Assembly (NCBI GenBank): GCA_026874595.1
Contig: CM049310.1
Location: 39,561,558 to 39,625,557 of the forward strand
Direction of reading: 5' to 3'
Source: Sipunculus nudus
Lineage: Eukaryota; Annelida; Sipuncula; Golfingiida; Sipunculidae
DNA: 64,000 nucleotides
The position numbers and the translations under genes are program-made. The stretch's first letter is position 1, and each line of letters opens with the position of its first letter. The notes below the pieces were generated by a model. It was not told the DNA's origin and searched no databases. It was given only the letters and a program-made list of their open reading frames with translations. Positions 10,260 to 21,735 of the stretch are shown piece after piece.

Positions 10260-11238
10260 TTTACATAATTATAGACCTATAAGCCTCTGTAACACTGATT
10301 ATAAAATATTAGCACAAGTATTAGCAAATAGATTGCAAAATATTTTACCAAAAATAATTGACCCAGATCAGACCGGATATATTAAAGGTAGATACATCGG
10401 AAATAATTTACGTCTTATTACGGACATATTTGAATTTGCTAAGAAATATAATAAAGAAGGGGGGTTAATTTTTCTCGATTTTACAAAGGCTTTTGATAGC
10501 TTAGAATGGAATTTTATGTTTGAAACTTTTAAAAAATCTAATTTTGGTCAGAACTTTATCAACTGGATTAAAACTATTTACAATAACCCACTTTTTACTA
10601 CAAAAAATAACGGATGGTTATCTTCAAAAAATGTAATGAAAAGAGGTATACGACAGGGCTGTCCAGTATCTGCATTACTTTTTATTATTTCAGTTGAAAT
10701 ATTGGCACAAAAAATACGAACAAATGATAATATTAACGGCTTTATTTTTGGCAGTAAAGAAATAAAACTTAGCCAATATGCAGATGATACTACTTTGACT
10801 CTGAGAAATGATAAATCAGTTTCAACTGCCTTGAAGGAAATTTATGAATTTGGAAACCTAGCTGGTTTAAAACTAAATATGGAAAAAACTACCGTTTTAG
10901 ATCTGGGAAATAATAAGAGGCATAAAGATCCAATAGGAGTAAAATGGACAAAACAGCCAGTGAAATGCTTAGGAATTTGGTTTGGATATGATGAGAAATG
11001 TATAGAAAAACTAAACTGGGAAGACAAAATTGATAAAATAGAGAATAACATAAAAATTTGGAAGTTGCGGAATCTAAGTTTAATTGGAAAAATATTAATT
11101 GTTAACACAATACTTTTATCCAAAATAGCATTACAAGCTTCGGTACTACCAATTCCGGACGGATTCGAAAAAAGAATAAACAAAGTTATTTATAACTATA
11201 TTTGGAATAAAACAGAAAAAATTAAAAGGTCAGTTTAA
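10243..11238 (+). pseudogene. LINE ORF2, part 2: reverse transcriptase core
   Basis: Continuation of ORF2 in the next frame from about 10,243 (KGDKYNLHNYRPISL). It carries the RT palm motifs: A in FLDFTKAFDSLEW, B in RGIRQGCPVSALLF, and C in QYADDTTL (YADD). The thumb region and KCLGIWFG follow. It is closed by a second frameshift near 11,232, after which SLIRDIEEGGLKMID continues in the original frame. The catalytic aspartates are intact, so the damage is limited to the two small indels. The motif set fits the L1/Tx1 group better than CR1/L2. Confidence 0.88.
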
Positions 11239-12458
11239 TAAGAGATATAGAGGAAGGAGGTCTTAAAATGATCGATATTAATAGTTGGTTACTTTCATTT
11301 AAAGCTGCATGGGTACCAAGAATACTTTATGAAGAAAATAAATGGAAACATATCTTTAAATATTATTTACACAGCTGTGGGCTCCATACAGACTGGGTAT
11401 TTAACACAAACTGTGTATCAATAAAGCAGTTTTGCATATTGAAACATATACCCCAATTTTATAGAGAAGTGATATTAGCTTTTAATAAATGTAAGGTTAA
11501 AAGAGAGATTACTTCACCAGAAGATATTTTAAAACAACCATTATGGGGTAACACTGAATTTATGATCAATAATAAATGCTTATATTTTAAAGCCTGGGTT
11601 GAAGAAAATATAATTTATATTCGAGATGTTCTAAACAATGATGGCACTTTTATATCAGTCAGCAACCTTTTAAAGAAATTAAAAATAAAACACAATTGGA
11701 TATCGGAATATATACAGGTTAAAAATGCCGTTAAAAAGACTTTTTCTCTATTTCCAAAAGAACAATTCATAAAGAAATCGGTTTATCTAGAACACACATA
11801 CACGCTTGGTAAACATAATATTAATATATATAAGAAAAAATCAAAATTCTTTTACAATGAATTAGTAAGAAGAAATATGTCTTCTCCCAAACATCAAATT
11901 ATTTTGCAGGAAAAATTTAAAAAAGAATTAATAAGTTGGACAAAAGTCTATCAGTGTAAAATTAAAAACATGCCAACGAAAAAACTATCAGAATTTAATT
12001 TCAAATTATTACATGGCATTATTCCAACAGGTACCAAAATGTCCAAATGGAACTCAAATATTTCCCATCTTTGTAAATTTTGTAATGTAAATGAAAATGC
12101 TGAACATATGCTGTATGAATGTAAATTATTGAGGGAGATATGGGAAAATATTATGAAAATACTTCATATCCAGATAAACTGGGAAACGCTCGTAATTGGT
12201 CATAAATACGCACTGGATGGTAATTTTGTAAAAATGAACAATTTCATAATATCAGTAACTACGTATGCCATTTTTAAGTACAATATGCATTGTAAATATA
12301 ATGAAATTAGCCTATCAGAGAGTAAAATACGACAATATGTATCGCAAGATATTATGAAACATGTATATATTCAGAAATATTTAAAATACCCTTACTTGAA
12401 TCAAATTTTCATTGATAGATTTATAAAAATTAAAGATAGTATTTTATCTGTATGTTAA
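11232..12458 (+). pseudogene. LINE ORF2, part 3: C-terminal segment with zinc-binding motif
   Basis: Third piece of ORF2, back in the frame of part 1. It begins with RDIEEGGLKMIDINSW, a segment typical of the region after the RT in L1/Tx1 ORF2. Near the middle-to-end it has FKLLHGIIPTGTKMSKW and then CKFCNVNENAEHMLYEC, a CX2CX7HX4C zinc-binding motif of the zf-RVT kind. The stop at 12,458 is the likely natural end, followed by about 90 bases of AT-rich 3-prime UTR. Confidence 0.85.
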
Positions 12459-12549
12459 TATTGAATGTTTATTTATTTTTCATTATATTCTTAAATGTTA
12501 TTGTGCTGACAGATAAAAATGAATGTATTCATTCCATCCCCTCTATCTG

Positions 12550-12800
12550 TCGGAGTGGTCAAACAACCGAGCGTGTTGATAACTCATTAAAAGAACGAAG
12601 AGAGCGGGTGTTGTCGTCGTCATTCAGGCGTGACCATGGTTTGTCTGCTGCGAGGACCGGGTGTTTCTTTAGAAAACCAAACAATATTTGATGTTAATTA
12701 ATATGACAACTTAGGGACATAATTATAGTAAGACTAAGCTGAAGCGTGACCAGGTGTGGTATCTTCACGTTATGTTGTTAACAAACTATCCTTCATCTTA
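12550..12800 (-). promoter_or_regulatory. Distal promoter module of F2, displaced by the LINE
   Basis: Matches the F1 distal module in order: GTGTTGATAACTCATTAAAA, GAACGAAGAGAGCGGGTG, GGCGTGACCATGG, then AACCAAACAATATTTGATG and GTTAATTAAT, and finally AAGCGTGACCAGG. It now lies about 5 kb from the F2 proximal promoter, with the whole LINE in between. Confidence 0.7.
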
Positions 12801-13220
12801 AAGGATTTCAAAGAGTAAAGTGATCTAAAAAGTTATTACAACATAATGGCTAATTCAATGTTAATGATCAGAATAATAAATTAATAATAGATGGAATAAG
12901 TTTATTGATTAATAGTACATAATTCATAATTACAACATAGTGTAATAATTACTGAAATCTAGCAATAAACTCGTAATGCTATGAAATCTATACTGCTGAC
13001 CGACACAAAAAGTCAATAGGCTTATTTCCTCTGCATTCCCGCAGTCTCAAGATGATTAACACTAGTGTCATAAAATTACTTCACAACTATGAGGAAATTT
13101 AGCACTGAGTGACATAATTAAAAATACTCTTACCCCTAAATTATCACAATTTCATTCTCTGCAGGACAATCTACAAGTAGAATTAACATTTTACTATTGT
13201 AATAATAATAATTATAACAT
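12800..13220. other. No gene recognised
   Basis: Very AT-rich sequence with no supported feature. Confidence 0.5.
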
Positions 13221-13475
13221 TTATAAACATCTCCTTACAACTTTTCGATAAGCAGTCCACTTTCGCATGTATACATGCGACTTTGTAACTGTACGCCCCC
13301 TCTTAGGTGGATTATGGTGTTCTCCATCATATTGTAAGGACAGCTTTTCCTGAACTCTGGATGACGGTTCGTTCAATGGATCAGGGATTATAAATTGAGG
13401 ACGTCCAGGTGCCTGAATACAAACATAATACTGTGGTTCCTGAAACATTATAGTTCTCTGAATATTCATTGACAT
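13221..13475 (-). CDS. Possible coding fragment or exon, unknown protein
   Basis: An 84-codon frame with unbiased composition and a plausible start (MSMNIQRTIMFQEPQYYVCI), a proline-rich middle (APGRPQFIIPDPLNEP) and a basic part (HHNPPKRGRTVTK). A duplicated copy at about 30,345-30,500 has a deletion in the middle of the frame and then a stop. It reads like protein but matches no family I know. It could be an exon of a larger lost gene or a chance frame. Confidence 0.3.
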   Translation of the reverse strand: MSMNIQRTIMFQEPQYYVCIQAPGRPQFIIPDPLNEPSSRVQEKLSLQYDGEHHNPPKRGRTVTKSHVYMRKWTAYRKVVRRCL

Positions 13476-13554
13476 TTTTATTTTGTATAATTATTGCTGT
13501 TCATTTTTAGTATATATTTTATTAAGGCCAGTTTGTTCAGCCCGTGTTGATCTT

Positions 13555-14165
13555 ATATTGGGAGACAGTTAGGGAGCGAGGAGGTAAATAAGTGAGGGAG
13601 CGAATGAGTGAGGTAACGACAAAGAGAGTGAGGGAATGAGAGAAGGAAGGGGAGAGCGTGAGGGATAGATTGATGGTTTTGGAAGTTTGGGACCAAGATG
13701 ATAAATTAGGAAGAGCAGATAAAGAGTAGAGCGAATGAATGGGAATGAGCGAAGAGACAGAGTGAGGCAGAGTGTTAGAAAGATGGGGGGGGGGGGGGGG
13801 GGACTGAAGGGACGGATAAAGAGTGAGTTTAAAGGAAGGACGAGGATGAGAGTGGAAGATTGAGTGAGAGATGGAGGGAGAAATTAAACGTGAAGAAAGG
13901 TGAGGGAGTGAAGGATGGAGTGAGCGAATGAGGAGGGGAGATGGTGAGAGTGATGGAATGAGAATATTGATTGAGGGAGAGACTGAAGATAAGTTAAGGG
14001 GGAAACGAGTGATGAGGGAGAGAGGGGGGAGGGAGCGAATGGAGGGGAGAGGGAGGACGCGAAATGGACAGAAAGAGAGGATGAGGGAGCGATTGAGGGA
14101 GGGATCGAATGAAGGAGGAGTGATGGAAGAAGCGAAAGAAAAGGAGTGAATAAAGAAGTCCGAAG
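13555..14165. repeat. Degenerate purine-rich repeat (GAGGGAGCGAGTGA type)
   Basis: The plus strand is almost all G and A with irregular GAGGGAG/GAGTGAG/GCGAATGAG words, which are reverse complements of words in the pyrimidine-rich 23-bp array at 18 kb. The long minus-strand frame over it (Ser/Pro/Leu-rich) is a composition effect. A G run of about 18 lies at 13,785-13,802. The homologous tract is at 30,600-31,075. Confidence 0.75.
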
Positions 14166-14349
14166 GAAGAATGAGTGAGTAGCGACAGAGGATATATCCT
14201 GTTGCATATTTATATCTGTATAAAGACGACATCAAGCAACAAACTTTGTGACTGAAAGACTTCATTATGTGACAATATCTCTGACAGTGTTTCATGATGC
14301 TGTCTCGTCTCTGCATGCGGACAATGTCTCTCATGGAATTTTGTATCAA

Positions 14350-15140
14350 CATATATTATTATTCATAAAGAATGTTCTGTTATAAAGCTGTAAACGTTTG
14401 TATCAAAGTCACATTTTCCTCAGAAATTGGTGCGACTGTATTTATTTAACCATTTATTATAGGACTTCGAAAAAAAAAAAAAATTTATGTTCAGGCTACA
14501 ACGTTACAACTAAACAGGGAAAAGGACACCATTACAAAGGAAAAATTTTATCGAAATTATATTAATTTCTTGAAGAAATGTCCGAGCGACTGCCGCTCAA
14601 AATCAGAAAAAAAATACTACTGAAAATTAAATCATAAAATGATGCTGCCTAATAATTCCGCAATATTTATCCGCTTCTTCAGTCTTCTCAATACATTAAA
14701 CTAAATTAATATAAATAATAAGATTTAGACGAGAATTTCAGTGGCTGTAAATAAATATATTTGTATTAGAATTTATAATTGGAATAAGATTAAAACCAGT
14801 TCTCCTTTGTACAATATATTTATCCAATTTTTATCATCAATTTGGCCGCAAGCTAAAGAATCAGGTCCACATGACTGTTGTATGATCATATTTATTATAA
14901 ATTTAAGATTACAACATATTTTATTTCTATATGTTTAATTAAACATTTCTCAATTTATCAACATATATCAAAACACAATGTGAAAATTTAAAATACTCCA
15001 TAAGTTTTACTCAGGATATAAAAAAGACAAACCCTGCTTATGAATTAGATTGTAAACATGGAATCAGTCGTTTTGCAGTAATAACAAAGTTTATTGTATT
15101 AATATTTAATGTAAGTTGAGATAAAAGGTAGTTTGCAAAC
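14350..15140. other. No gene recognised (duplicated at about 31.1-31.6 kb)
   Basis: AT-rich flank upstream of the F3 promoter. From about 14,640 it aligns with the region upstream of F6. The short frame 14,741-14,938 is not kept in the duplicate. Confidence 0.55.
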
Positions 15141-15149
15141 AATAAAAAG

Positions 15150-15470
15150 TACAGGCAGACAGCTTTCCGGGTCACACTTCAATTCTGTTATACCACAATC
15201 CCCTGGTTAGGTTAATAATTAACAACAAACAATGTTTGGTACTTACAAAAAACAACCAGTCCTCGCAGTGGACAAGCCACGGTCACGTCTGAATGGCGAC
15301 GACAACACCCGCTCCGTTTGTTCTCTAAGAGCCGTTAATGAGTTATCAACACACTCTGTTGTTTGTCCAATGTTCTTTGAAACAACGCGTCCTCAGTGGC
15401 TGGATGTGAGAAACTCTGAGCACTTCACAAACAAGGTCATCATATAAGTATAATCCACATCACTGCTTAA
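15150..15470 (+). promoter_or_regulatory. Promoter of F3: distal palindrome to TATA box
   Basis: In order: GGTCACACTTCAATTCTG, the palindrome CAAACAATGTTTG (15,226-15,238), CCACGGTCACGTCTGAATGG, GTTAATGAGTTATCAACAC, a decayed inverted CCAAT (CAGTGGC), and ATATAAG at 15,442-15,448, about 150 bases before the ATG. The same set in the same order precedes F4, F6, F7 and F8. Confidence 0.7.
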
Positions 15471-15597
15471 CAGATGATCTCAGAACCTCAAGGCATTCAC
15501 ATCGATAATTCTGCAGAGTGTATATACTTAGAAATTCAGCGTCGAAACTACATTCCGCAGTAATTGCACTGAATGATTGAGTGTACTAGGTGATAAT

Positions 15598-16440
15598 ATG
15601 GCAGCTCTACTCATGTCAAGTTGGTGCTATCCATTACAACAGACAACAATTCTCTTAAGGGAGCATTTACTTCATGGCGACAACACATCAAACAGTAATG
15701 TGGATTTTACAGGTAACTTGGGTCATCGCTATCACAGTCAATGCGAATCCACGGTGAACTTCAAGATGACGTCACATACAGAGCAGCGGACCGTACCCTC
15801 CGTGCCGGTAGACCAGCCGCTCTCTATACAGGTCGGAACAGAGTATCACATAGATTACAGTAAATTCCCTGGACTTCTTGAAGAGGAGCGAGGACAGAAG
15901 GCGCCACAACCAGCTCTTTTTGTGAAGATGGCACCGACAGAGGCAGGGCATAACACAAGGAGAGGTTGCCCTCTACCGGCAGAATATAACATCACTCAAT
16001 CAACTTACGAGTCCATGATGAACCTCAAGATGATATCACATACACAGCAGACGACAAAACCCTCCGTGCCGGTAGACCAACCGCTCTCTATCCAGGTCGG
16101 ATCAGAGTATCACATAGATTACAGTAAATTCCCTGGACTTCTTGAAGAGGAGCGAGGACAGAGGGCGCCACAACCTGCTCTTCTTGTGAAGATGGATCCG
16201 GCAGAAGCGCAGCAGACGACAGACAGAGGCTGCCCTCTACCGGTAGATGGTGACATCACACCGTCAACTTGCTGTTTATCGCGGCAGAATCCTGAAATCA
16301 GTGAGAATGAGAGAAACCATGAGAGTTCGTTGTCCTTGGAAGAAATTATCTCTCTCAGGTCCTGGGAGGACTGTTTACCTGATATCAGTGTGGACTTGAT
16401 CTGTGACCTGGCCCTGGGCCAGAACCAGAGGGATTTGTAA
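15598..16440 (+). CDS. F3, YSKFPG family protein with an internally duplicated module
   Basis: 280 residues from the ATG of MAALLMSSWCYPLQQ; the frame is open further upstream but without an ATG. Single-module relatives have about 194 residues. Here a segment of about 88 residues, running from ES(T/M)(V/M)N(F/L)KM through YHIDYSKFPGLLEEERG to (I)TQST, occurs twice in tandem. The first unit carries changes (EAGHNTRRGCPLP) shared with F6. The acidic tail SLEEIISLRSWEDCLPDIS...NQRDL is single. No signal peptide, membrane span or known domain is seen. Promoter and poly(A) signal are intact, so it is probably expressed. Function unknown. It lies between a purine-rich tract and the 23-bp array, as F6 does. 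Confidence 0.8.
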   Translation: MAALLMSSWCYPLQQTTILLREHLLHGDNTSNSNVDFTGNLGHRYHSQCESTVNFKMTSHTEQRTVPSVPVDQPLSIQVGTEYHIDYSKFPGLLEEERGQKAPQPALFVKMAPTEAGHNTRRGCPLPAEYNITQSTYESMMNLKMISHTQQTTKPSVPVDQPLSIQVGSEYHIDYSKFPGLLEEERGQRAPQPALLVKMDPAEAQQTTDRGCPLPVDGDITPSTCCLSRQNPEISENERNHESSLSLEEIISLRSWEDCLPDISVDLICDLALGQNQRDL

Positions 16441-16531
16441 ATCGCTGTTGATAATATAAAATCAAGGATTGAGCAAAGGTGATAATGTCAGTGATATATA
16501 TATATGTTAATTCTTTCTGTTTGTATAAAAA

Positions 16532-16560
16532 GATCTATGACATGGAGGGATTTGTAAATC
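16532..16560 (+). repeat. Relic of the gene tail within the F3 3-prime UTR
   Basis: GATCTATGACATGGAGGGAT plus TTGTAAATC repeats the last codons and stop of the CDS (GATCTGTGACCTG...GGGATTTGTAAATC) with an internal deletion. F6 has the same relic at 32,992-33,020, so it predates their duplication. Confidence 0.5.
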
Positions 16561-16708
16561 CATATGAATAATTTATATGCAATGAAAGCATAACTGTGAT
16601 ATTGCCTGTGATATGTATAGACTGTTTTCCCCTTTACATGTACATGTATATATATATATATAATATATATTACATAATTACTGTTATAAATCTGTTATTG
16701 TATGACAT

Positions 16709-16714
16709 AATAAA
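16709..16714 (+). terminator. Poly(A) signal of F3
   Basis: AATAAA about 270 bases past the stop, in the same context as in F6. Confidence 0.5.
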
Positions 16715-16791
16715 TACATGTATAAATTATATAAGCCTGAGAATTTGCCTTTGTTTATGTCACCTTAACTCTCCGATCGGGTTAGTGTGCA

Positions 16792-16794
16792 TGT

Positions 16795-16850
<56 letters not shown>
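16792..16850. repeat. (GT)n(GA)n microsatellite downstream of F3
   Basis: About 27 bases of GT then about 32 of GA, right after the gene unit. Confidence 0.9.
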
Positions 16851-16851
<1 letters not shown>

Positions 16852-16854
<3 letters not shown>

Positions 16855-17990
16855 TATTTCTTTGAGTGGGTGCACGGAATACCACAGATATACTCATTTT
16901 TTACACTTCCCGTATTACGGATTTGTATGCCCATTGAACAGTAAGGGAACAAATTCCCCCTTTACTCGTTTATAAACATAGGACTACACACAAATGTTCT
17001 CAACTGGTAACGTCACGTAGCTATAAACACAGTATCCAATTAATTATGAGAACACTCTAAGCAGTTTCATGCACTTATTTATACAGTTACCAGTTGGTAA
17101 CATAATTTGGCCTAGCACTTAATATGTCAATATTCGGAAATTCACGTGCAGCCTGATCTTGTACTCTAAATGCCAATTCATCAGCTAAGTGATAGTCTGA
17201 TAGAAATAAGCTGACCAAATTAATGAGTATACATGAACAAGAACAAAACCATAGTGCCACGCGTTAAAGCGCATGAAAACGGAAGTATTTTACACATAAA
17301 GTAAAACATACAAGCGTCCGTACCAAGGCCTTAATTAGACGCCATCTGGTGGCAGGTATAGGTTGAAACATTACCAAGGAGAATGTCTATGGGTAACGTT
17401 GTCACTTTCGAAAGTGGCACCCGATTTATAAACATTAATCAGTCATGTAAAAGATTTAGTCTGTGCGCTGAAATCACCACCAAATTTAGCATGCAACGTT
17501 TTTGTCATACATTTTTTTTTTACTTTTTAAAATCAATGCCATGATCACGCAATAGTAAAGCCTTAGACCTTGTGGCCGATCCTTAATCAATGTTATAACT
17601 AAGGGTGGTGACACATAACTGTTTTCACGCAACTACTCTTTCGCCACGCCTCGGAAATGCCAGTATTTGGCCTAGTAATGATGCAAAGTGTGTCATAGAA
17701 TAATATTAAACATGTCAGCCCATAAATCATGAGATGTTGACAAAATCTTTCAAATGGGGTATCGCATCATCATCTCTCAAAAACTACGCTGTTAAAAGTG
17801 GGCGAACTTGCAGCACCATTTATCATATATGGAATGAAGATAAACCTGTCGTTATGTTTATCAGATAACGAGCTTTTATGTACAAATATTATTGCAATGG
17901 TACACAAAATGCATGTTGTAACTCTTTCTAAAACAGCGAGATACAGAGTGGCCTCTATTAATTTTCATCACCGTCAGAGTGGCGGGTGTG
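16852..17990. other. Duplicated non-coding segment between F3 and the array
   Basis: Aligns over its length with about 33,280-34,420 downstream of F6 (for example AGTATTTGGCCTAGTAATG and GAGATACAGAGTGGCCTCTA). No supported gene. It ends with GGCGGGTGTGTTCC just before the 23-bp array in both places. Confidence 0.65.
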
Positions 17991-17995
17991 TTCCA

Positions 17996-20900
17996 GTCAC
18001 TGCTCCTTCACTCGCTTACTGACTGCTCCTTCACTCGTTCCCTTACTGCTCCTTTACTCGCTCCCTCACTGCTCCTTTCCTCGCTCCCTCACTGCTCCTT
18101 TACTCGCTCCCTCACTGCTCCTTTCCTCGCTCCCTCACTGCTCCTTCACTCGCTCCCTCACTGCTCCTTTCCTCGCTCCCTCACTGCTCCTTTACTCGCT
18201 CCTGGTCCTTTACTCGCTCCCTCACAGCTCCTTTACTCGCTCCCTCACTGCTCCTTTCCTCGCTCCCTCACTGCTCCTTCACTCGCTCCCTCACTGCTCC
18301 TTTCCTCGCTCCCTCACTGCTCCTTTACTCGCTCCTGGTCCTTTACTCGCTCCCTCACTGCTCCTTTACTCGCTCCCTCACTGCTCCTTTACTCGCACCC
18401 TCACTGCTCCTTTACTCGCTCCCTCACTGCTCCTTTACTCGCTCCCTCACTGCTCCTTTACTCGCTCTCTTACTGCTCCTTCACTCACTCCCTCACTGCT
18501 CCTTTACTCGCTCCCTCACAGCTCCTTTACTAGCCCTACTGCTCCTTCACTCGTTTACTGACTGCTCCTTCACTCGTTCCCTTACTGCTCCTTTACTCGC
18601 TCCCTCACTGCTCCTTTACTCGCTCCCTCACTGCTCCTTTACTCGCTCCCCCACTGCTCCTTTACTTGCTCTCTTACTGCTCCTTCACTCGCTCCCTCAC
18701 TGCTCCTTTACTCGCTCCCTCACTGCTCCTTTATTCGCTCCCTCACTGCTCCTTTATTCGCTCCCTCAGTGCTACTTTACTCGCTCCCTCACTGCTCCTT
18801 TACTCGCTCCCTCACTGCTCCTTTACTCGCTCCCTCACTGCTTCTTTCCTCGCTACCTCACTGCTCCTTTACTCGCTCCCTCACTGCTCCTTTACTCGCT
18901 CCTTCACTGCTCCTTTACTCGCTCCTTCACTGCTCCTTTACTCGCTACCTTACTGCCACTGTACTCGCTCCCTCACTGCTCCTTTACTCGCTCCCTCACT
19001 GCTCCTTTACTCGCTCCCTTACTGCTCCTTTATTCGCTCACTCAATGCTCCTTTACTCGCTCCCTCATTGCTCCTTTACTCGCTCCCTCACTGCTCCTTT
19101 ACTCGCTCCCTCACTGCTTCTTTCCTCGCTACCTCACTGCTCCTTTACTCGCTCCCTCACTGCTCCTTTACTCGCTCCTTCACTGCTCCTTTACTCGCTC
19201 CTTCACTGCTCCTTTACTCGCTCCCTTACTGCCACTGTACTCGCTTCCTCACTGCTCCTTTACTCGCTCCCTCACTGCTCCTTTACTCGCTCGCTCACTG
19301 CTCCTTTATTCGCTCACTCACTGCTCCTTTACTCGCTCCCTCACTGCTCCTTTACTCGCTCCCTTACTGCTCCTTTACTCGCTCCTTCACTGCTCCTTTA
19401 CTCGCTCCCTCACTGCTCCTTTACTTGCTCTCTTACTGCTCCTTTACTCGCTCCCTCACTGCTCCTTTACTCGCTCCCTCACTGCTCCTTTACTCGCTCC
19501 CTCACTGCTCCTTTACTCGCTCCCTCACTGCTCTTTTACTCGCTCCCTTACTGCTCCTTTACTCGCTCCCTTACTGCTCCTTTACTCGCTCCCTAACTGC
19601 TCCTTTACTCGCTCCCTCACTGCTCCTTTACTTGCTCTCTTACTGCTCCTTTACTCGCTCCCTCACTGCTCCTTTACTTGCTCACTCACTGCTCCTTTAC
19701 TCGCTCCCTCACTGCTCCTTTACTTGCTCTCTTACTGCTCCTTTACTCGCTCCCTCACTGCTCTTTTACTCGCTCCTTTACTGCTCCTTTACTCGCTCCC
19801 TTACTGCTCCTTTACTCGCTCCCTAACTGCTCCTTTACTCGCTCCCTCACTGCTCCTTTACTTGCTCTCTTACTGCTCCTTTACTCGCTCCCTCACTGCT
19901 CCTTTACTTGCTCTCTTACTGCTCCTTTACTCGCTCCCTCACTTCTCCTTTACTCGCTCCCTCACTGCTCCTTTACTCGCTCCCCCACTGCTCCTTTACT
20001 CGCTCCTTCACTGCTCCTTTACTCGCTACCTTACTGCCACTGTACTCGCTCCCTCACTGCTCCTTTACTCGCTCCCTCACTGCTCCTTTACTCGCTCCCT
20101 TACTGCTCCTTTATTCGCTCACTCAATGCTCCTTTACTCGCTCCCTCATTGCTCCTTTACTCGCTCCCTCACTGCTCCTTTACTCGCTCCCTCACTGCTT
20201 CTTTCCTCGCTACCTCACTGCTCCTTTACTCGCTCCCTCACTGCTCCTTTACTCGCTCCTTCACTGCTCCTTTACTCGCTCCTTCACTGCTCCTTTACTC
20301 GCTCCCTTACTGCCACTGTACTCGCTTCCTCACTGCTCCTTTACTCGCTCCCTCACTGCTCCTTTACTCGCTCGCTCACTGCTCCTTTATTCGCTCACTC
20401 ACTGCTCCTTTACTCGCTCCCTCACTGCTCCTTTACTCGCTCCCTTACTGCTCCTTTACTCGCTCCTTCACTGCTCCTTTACTCGCTCCCTCACTGCTCC
20501 TTTACTTGCTCTCTTACTGCTCCTTTACTCGCTCCCTCACTGCTCCTTTACTCGCTCCCTCACTGCTCCTTTACTCGCTCCCTCACTGCTCCTTTACTCG
20601 CTCCCTCACTGCTCTTTTACTCGCTCCCTTACTGCTCCTTTACTCGCTCCCTTACTGCTCCTTTACTCGCTCCCTAACTGCTCCTTTACTCGCTCCCTCA
20701 CTGCTCCTTTACTTGCTCTCTTACTGCTCCTTTACTCGCTCCCTCACTGCTCCTTTACTTGCTCACTCACTGCTCCTTTACTCGCTCCCTCACTGCTCCT
20801 TTACTTGCTCTCTTACTGCTCCTTTACTCGCTCCCTCACTGCTCTTTTACTCGCTCCTTTACTGCTCCTTTACTCGCTCCCTTACTGCTCCTTTACTCGC

Positions 20901-21735
20901 TCCCTAACTGCTCCTTTACTCGCTCCCTCACTGCTCCTTTACTTGCTCTCTTACTGCTCCTTTACTCGCTCCCTCACTGCTCCTTTACTTGCTCTCTTAC
21001 TGCTCCTTTACTCGCTCCCTCACTTCTCCTTTACTCGCTCCCTTACTGCTCCTTTACTCGCTCCCTTACTGCTCCGTTACTCGCTCCCTCACTGCTCCTT
21101 TACTCGCTCCCTCACTGCTCCTTTACTCGCTCCCTCACTGCTCCTTTACTCGCTCCCTAACTGCTCCTTTACTCGCTCCCTTACTTCTCCTTTATTCGCT
21201 CCCTAACTGCTCCTTTACTCGCTCCCTCACTGCTCCTTTATTCGCTCCCTCACTGCTCCTTTACTCGCTCCCTCACTGCTCCTTTACTCGCTCCCTTACT
21301 GCTCCTTTACTCGCTCCTTCACTGCTCCTTTACTCGCTCCCTCACTGCTCCTTTACTCGCTCCCTCACTGCTCCTGTATTCGCTCCCTCACTGCTCCTTC
21401 ACTCGCTCCCTCACTGCTCCTTTACTCGCTCCCTCACTGCTCCTTTATTCGCTCCCTCAATGCTCCTTTTCTCGCTCCCTCACTGCTCCTTTACTCGCTC
21501 TCTCACTGCTCCTTTACTCGCTCCCTCACTGCTCCTTTACTCGCTCCCTCACTGCTCCTTTACTTGCTCCCTCACTGCTCCTTTACTCGCTCCCTCACTG
21601 CTCCTTTACTTGCTCCCTCACTGCTCCTTTATTCGCTCCCTCACTGTTCCTTTACTCGCTCCCTCACTGCTCAATCACTCGCCCCCTCACTGCTCCTTTA
21701 CTCGCTCTCTTAGTGCTCCTTTAATCGCCCGATTA
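17996..21735 (+). repeat. 23-bp pyrimidine-rich tandem array 1 (about 160 units)
   Basis: The unit is CTCCCTCACTGCTCC followed by TTTACTCG, 23 bp and about 83 percent pyrimidine on the plus strand. Variants include TTCACTCG, TTTACTTG, CTCTCTTACTG and CTACCTCACTG. Because 23 is not a multiple of 3, each frame cycles through the same peptide every 69 bases, and none of the frames of the consensus has a stop. This explains the long overlapping open frames of up to 432 codons. A higher-order duplication of 47 units (1,081 bp) is visible: the rare unit with TTTCCTCGCTACC at 19,121 recurs at 20,202. Not treated as coding. Confidence 0.92.

Larger units (their letters stand above)
7564..12550 (+). 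mobile_element. 5-prime-truncated LINE of the L1/Tx1 group
   Basis: A non-LTR retrotransposon. It has a partial ORF1 (zinc knuckle plus NADAR domain), a 43-base spacer, and ORF2 with apurinic-type endonuclease, reverse transcriptase and a C-terminal zinc-binding segment. The left edge is set by loss of homology to the F1 promoter and falls inside ORF1, as expected of incomplete target-primed reverse transcription. The right edge is near 12,540-12,555, where family promoter homology resumes (CAAACAACCGAGCGTGTTGA). About 25-30 bases of the promoter, including CCAAT, are missing between the flanks, so insertion came with a small target deletion or later loss. No long poly(A) tail is visible. Confidence 0.85.

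Noticed and set aside
13537-14352. 271-codon Ser/Pro/Leu-rich minus-strand frame
   Set aside because: Lies on a purine-rich degenerate repeat; composition effect, and broken in the second copy at 30.6 kb.
15577-15597. Upstream extension of the F3 frame (seven codons before ATG)
   Set aside because: Begins with TTG, not ATG; the family start MAALL at 15,598 is conserved in position with the TATA box.
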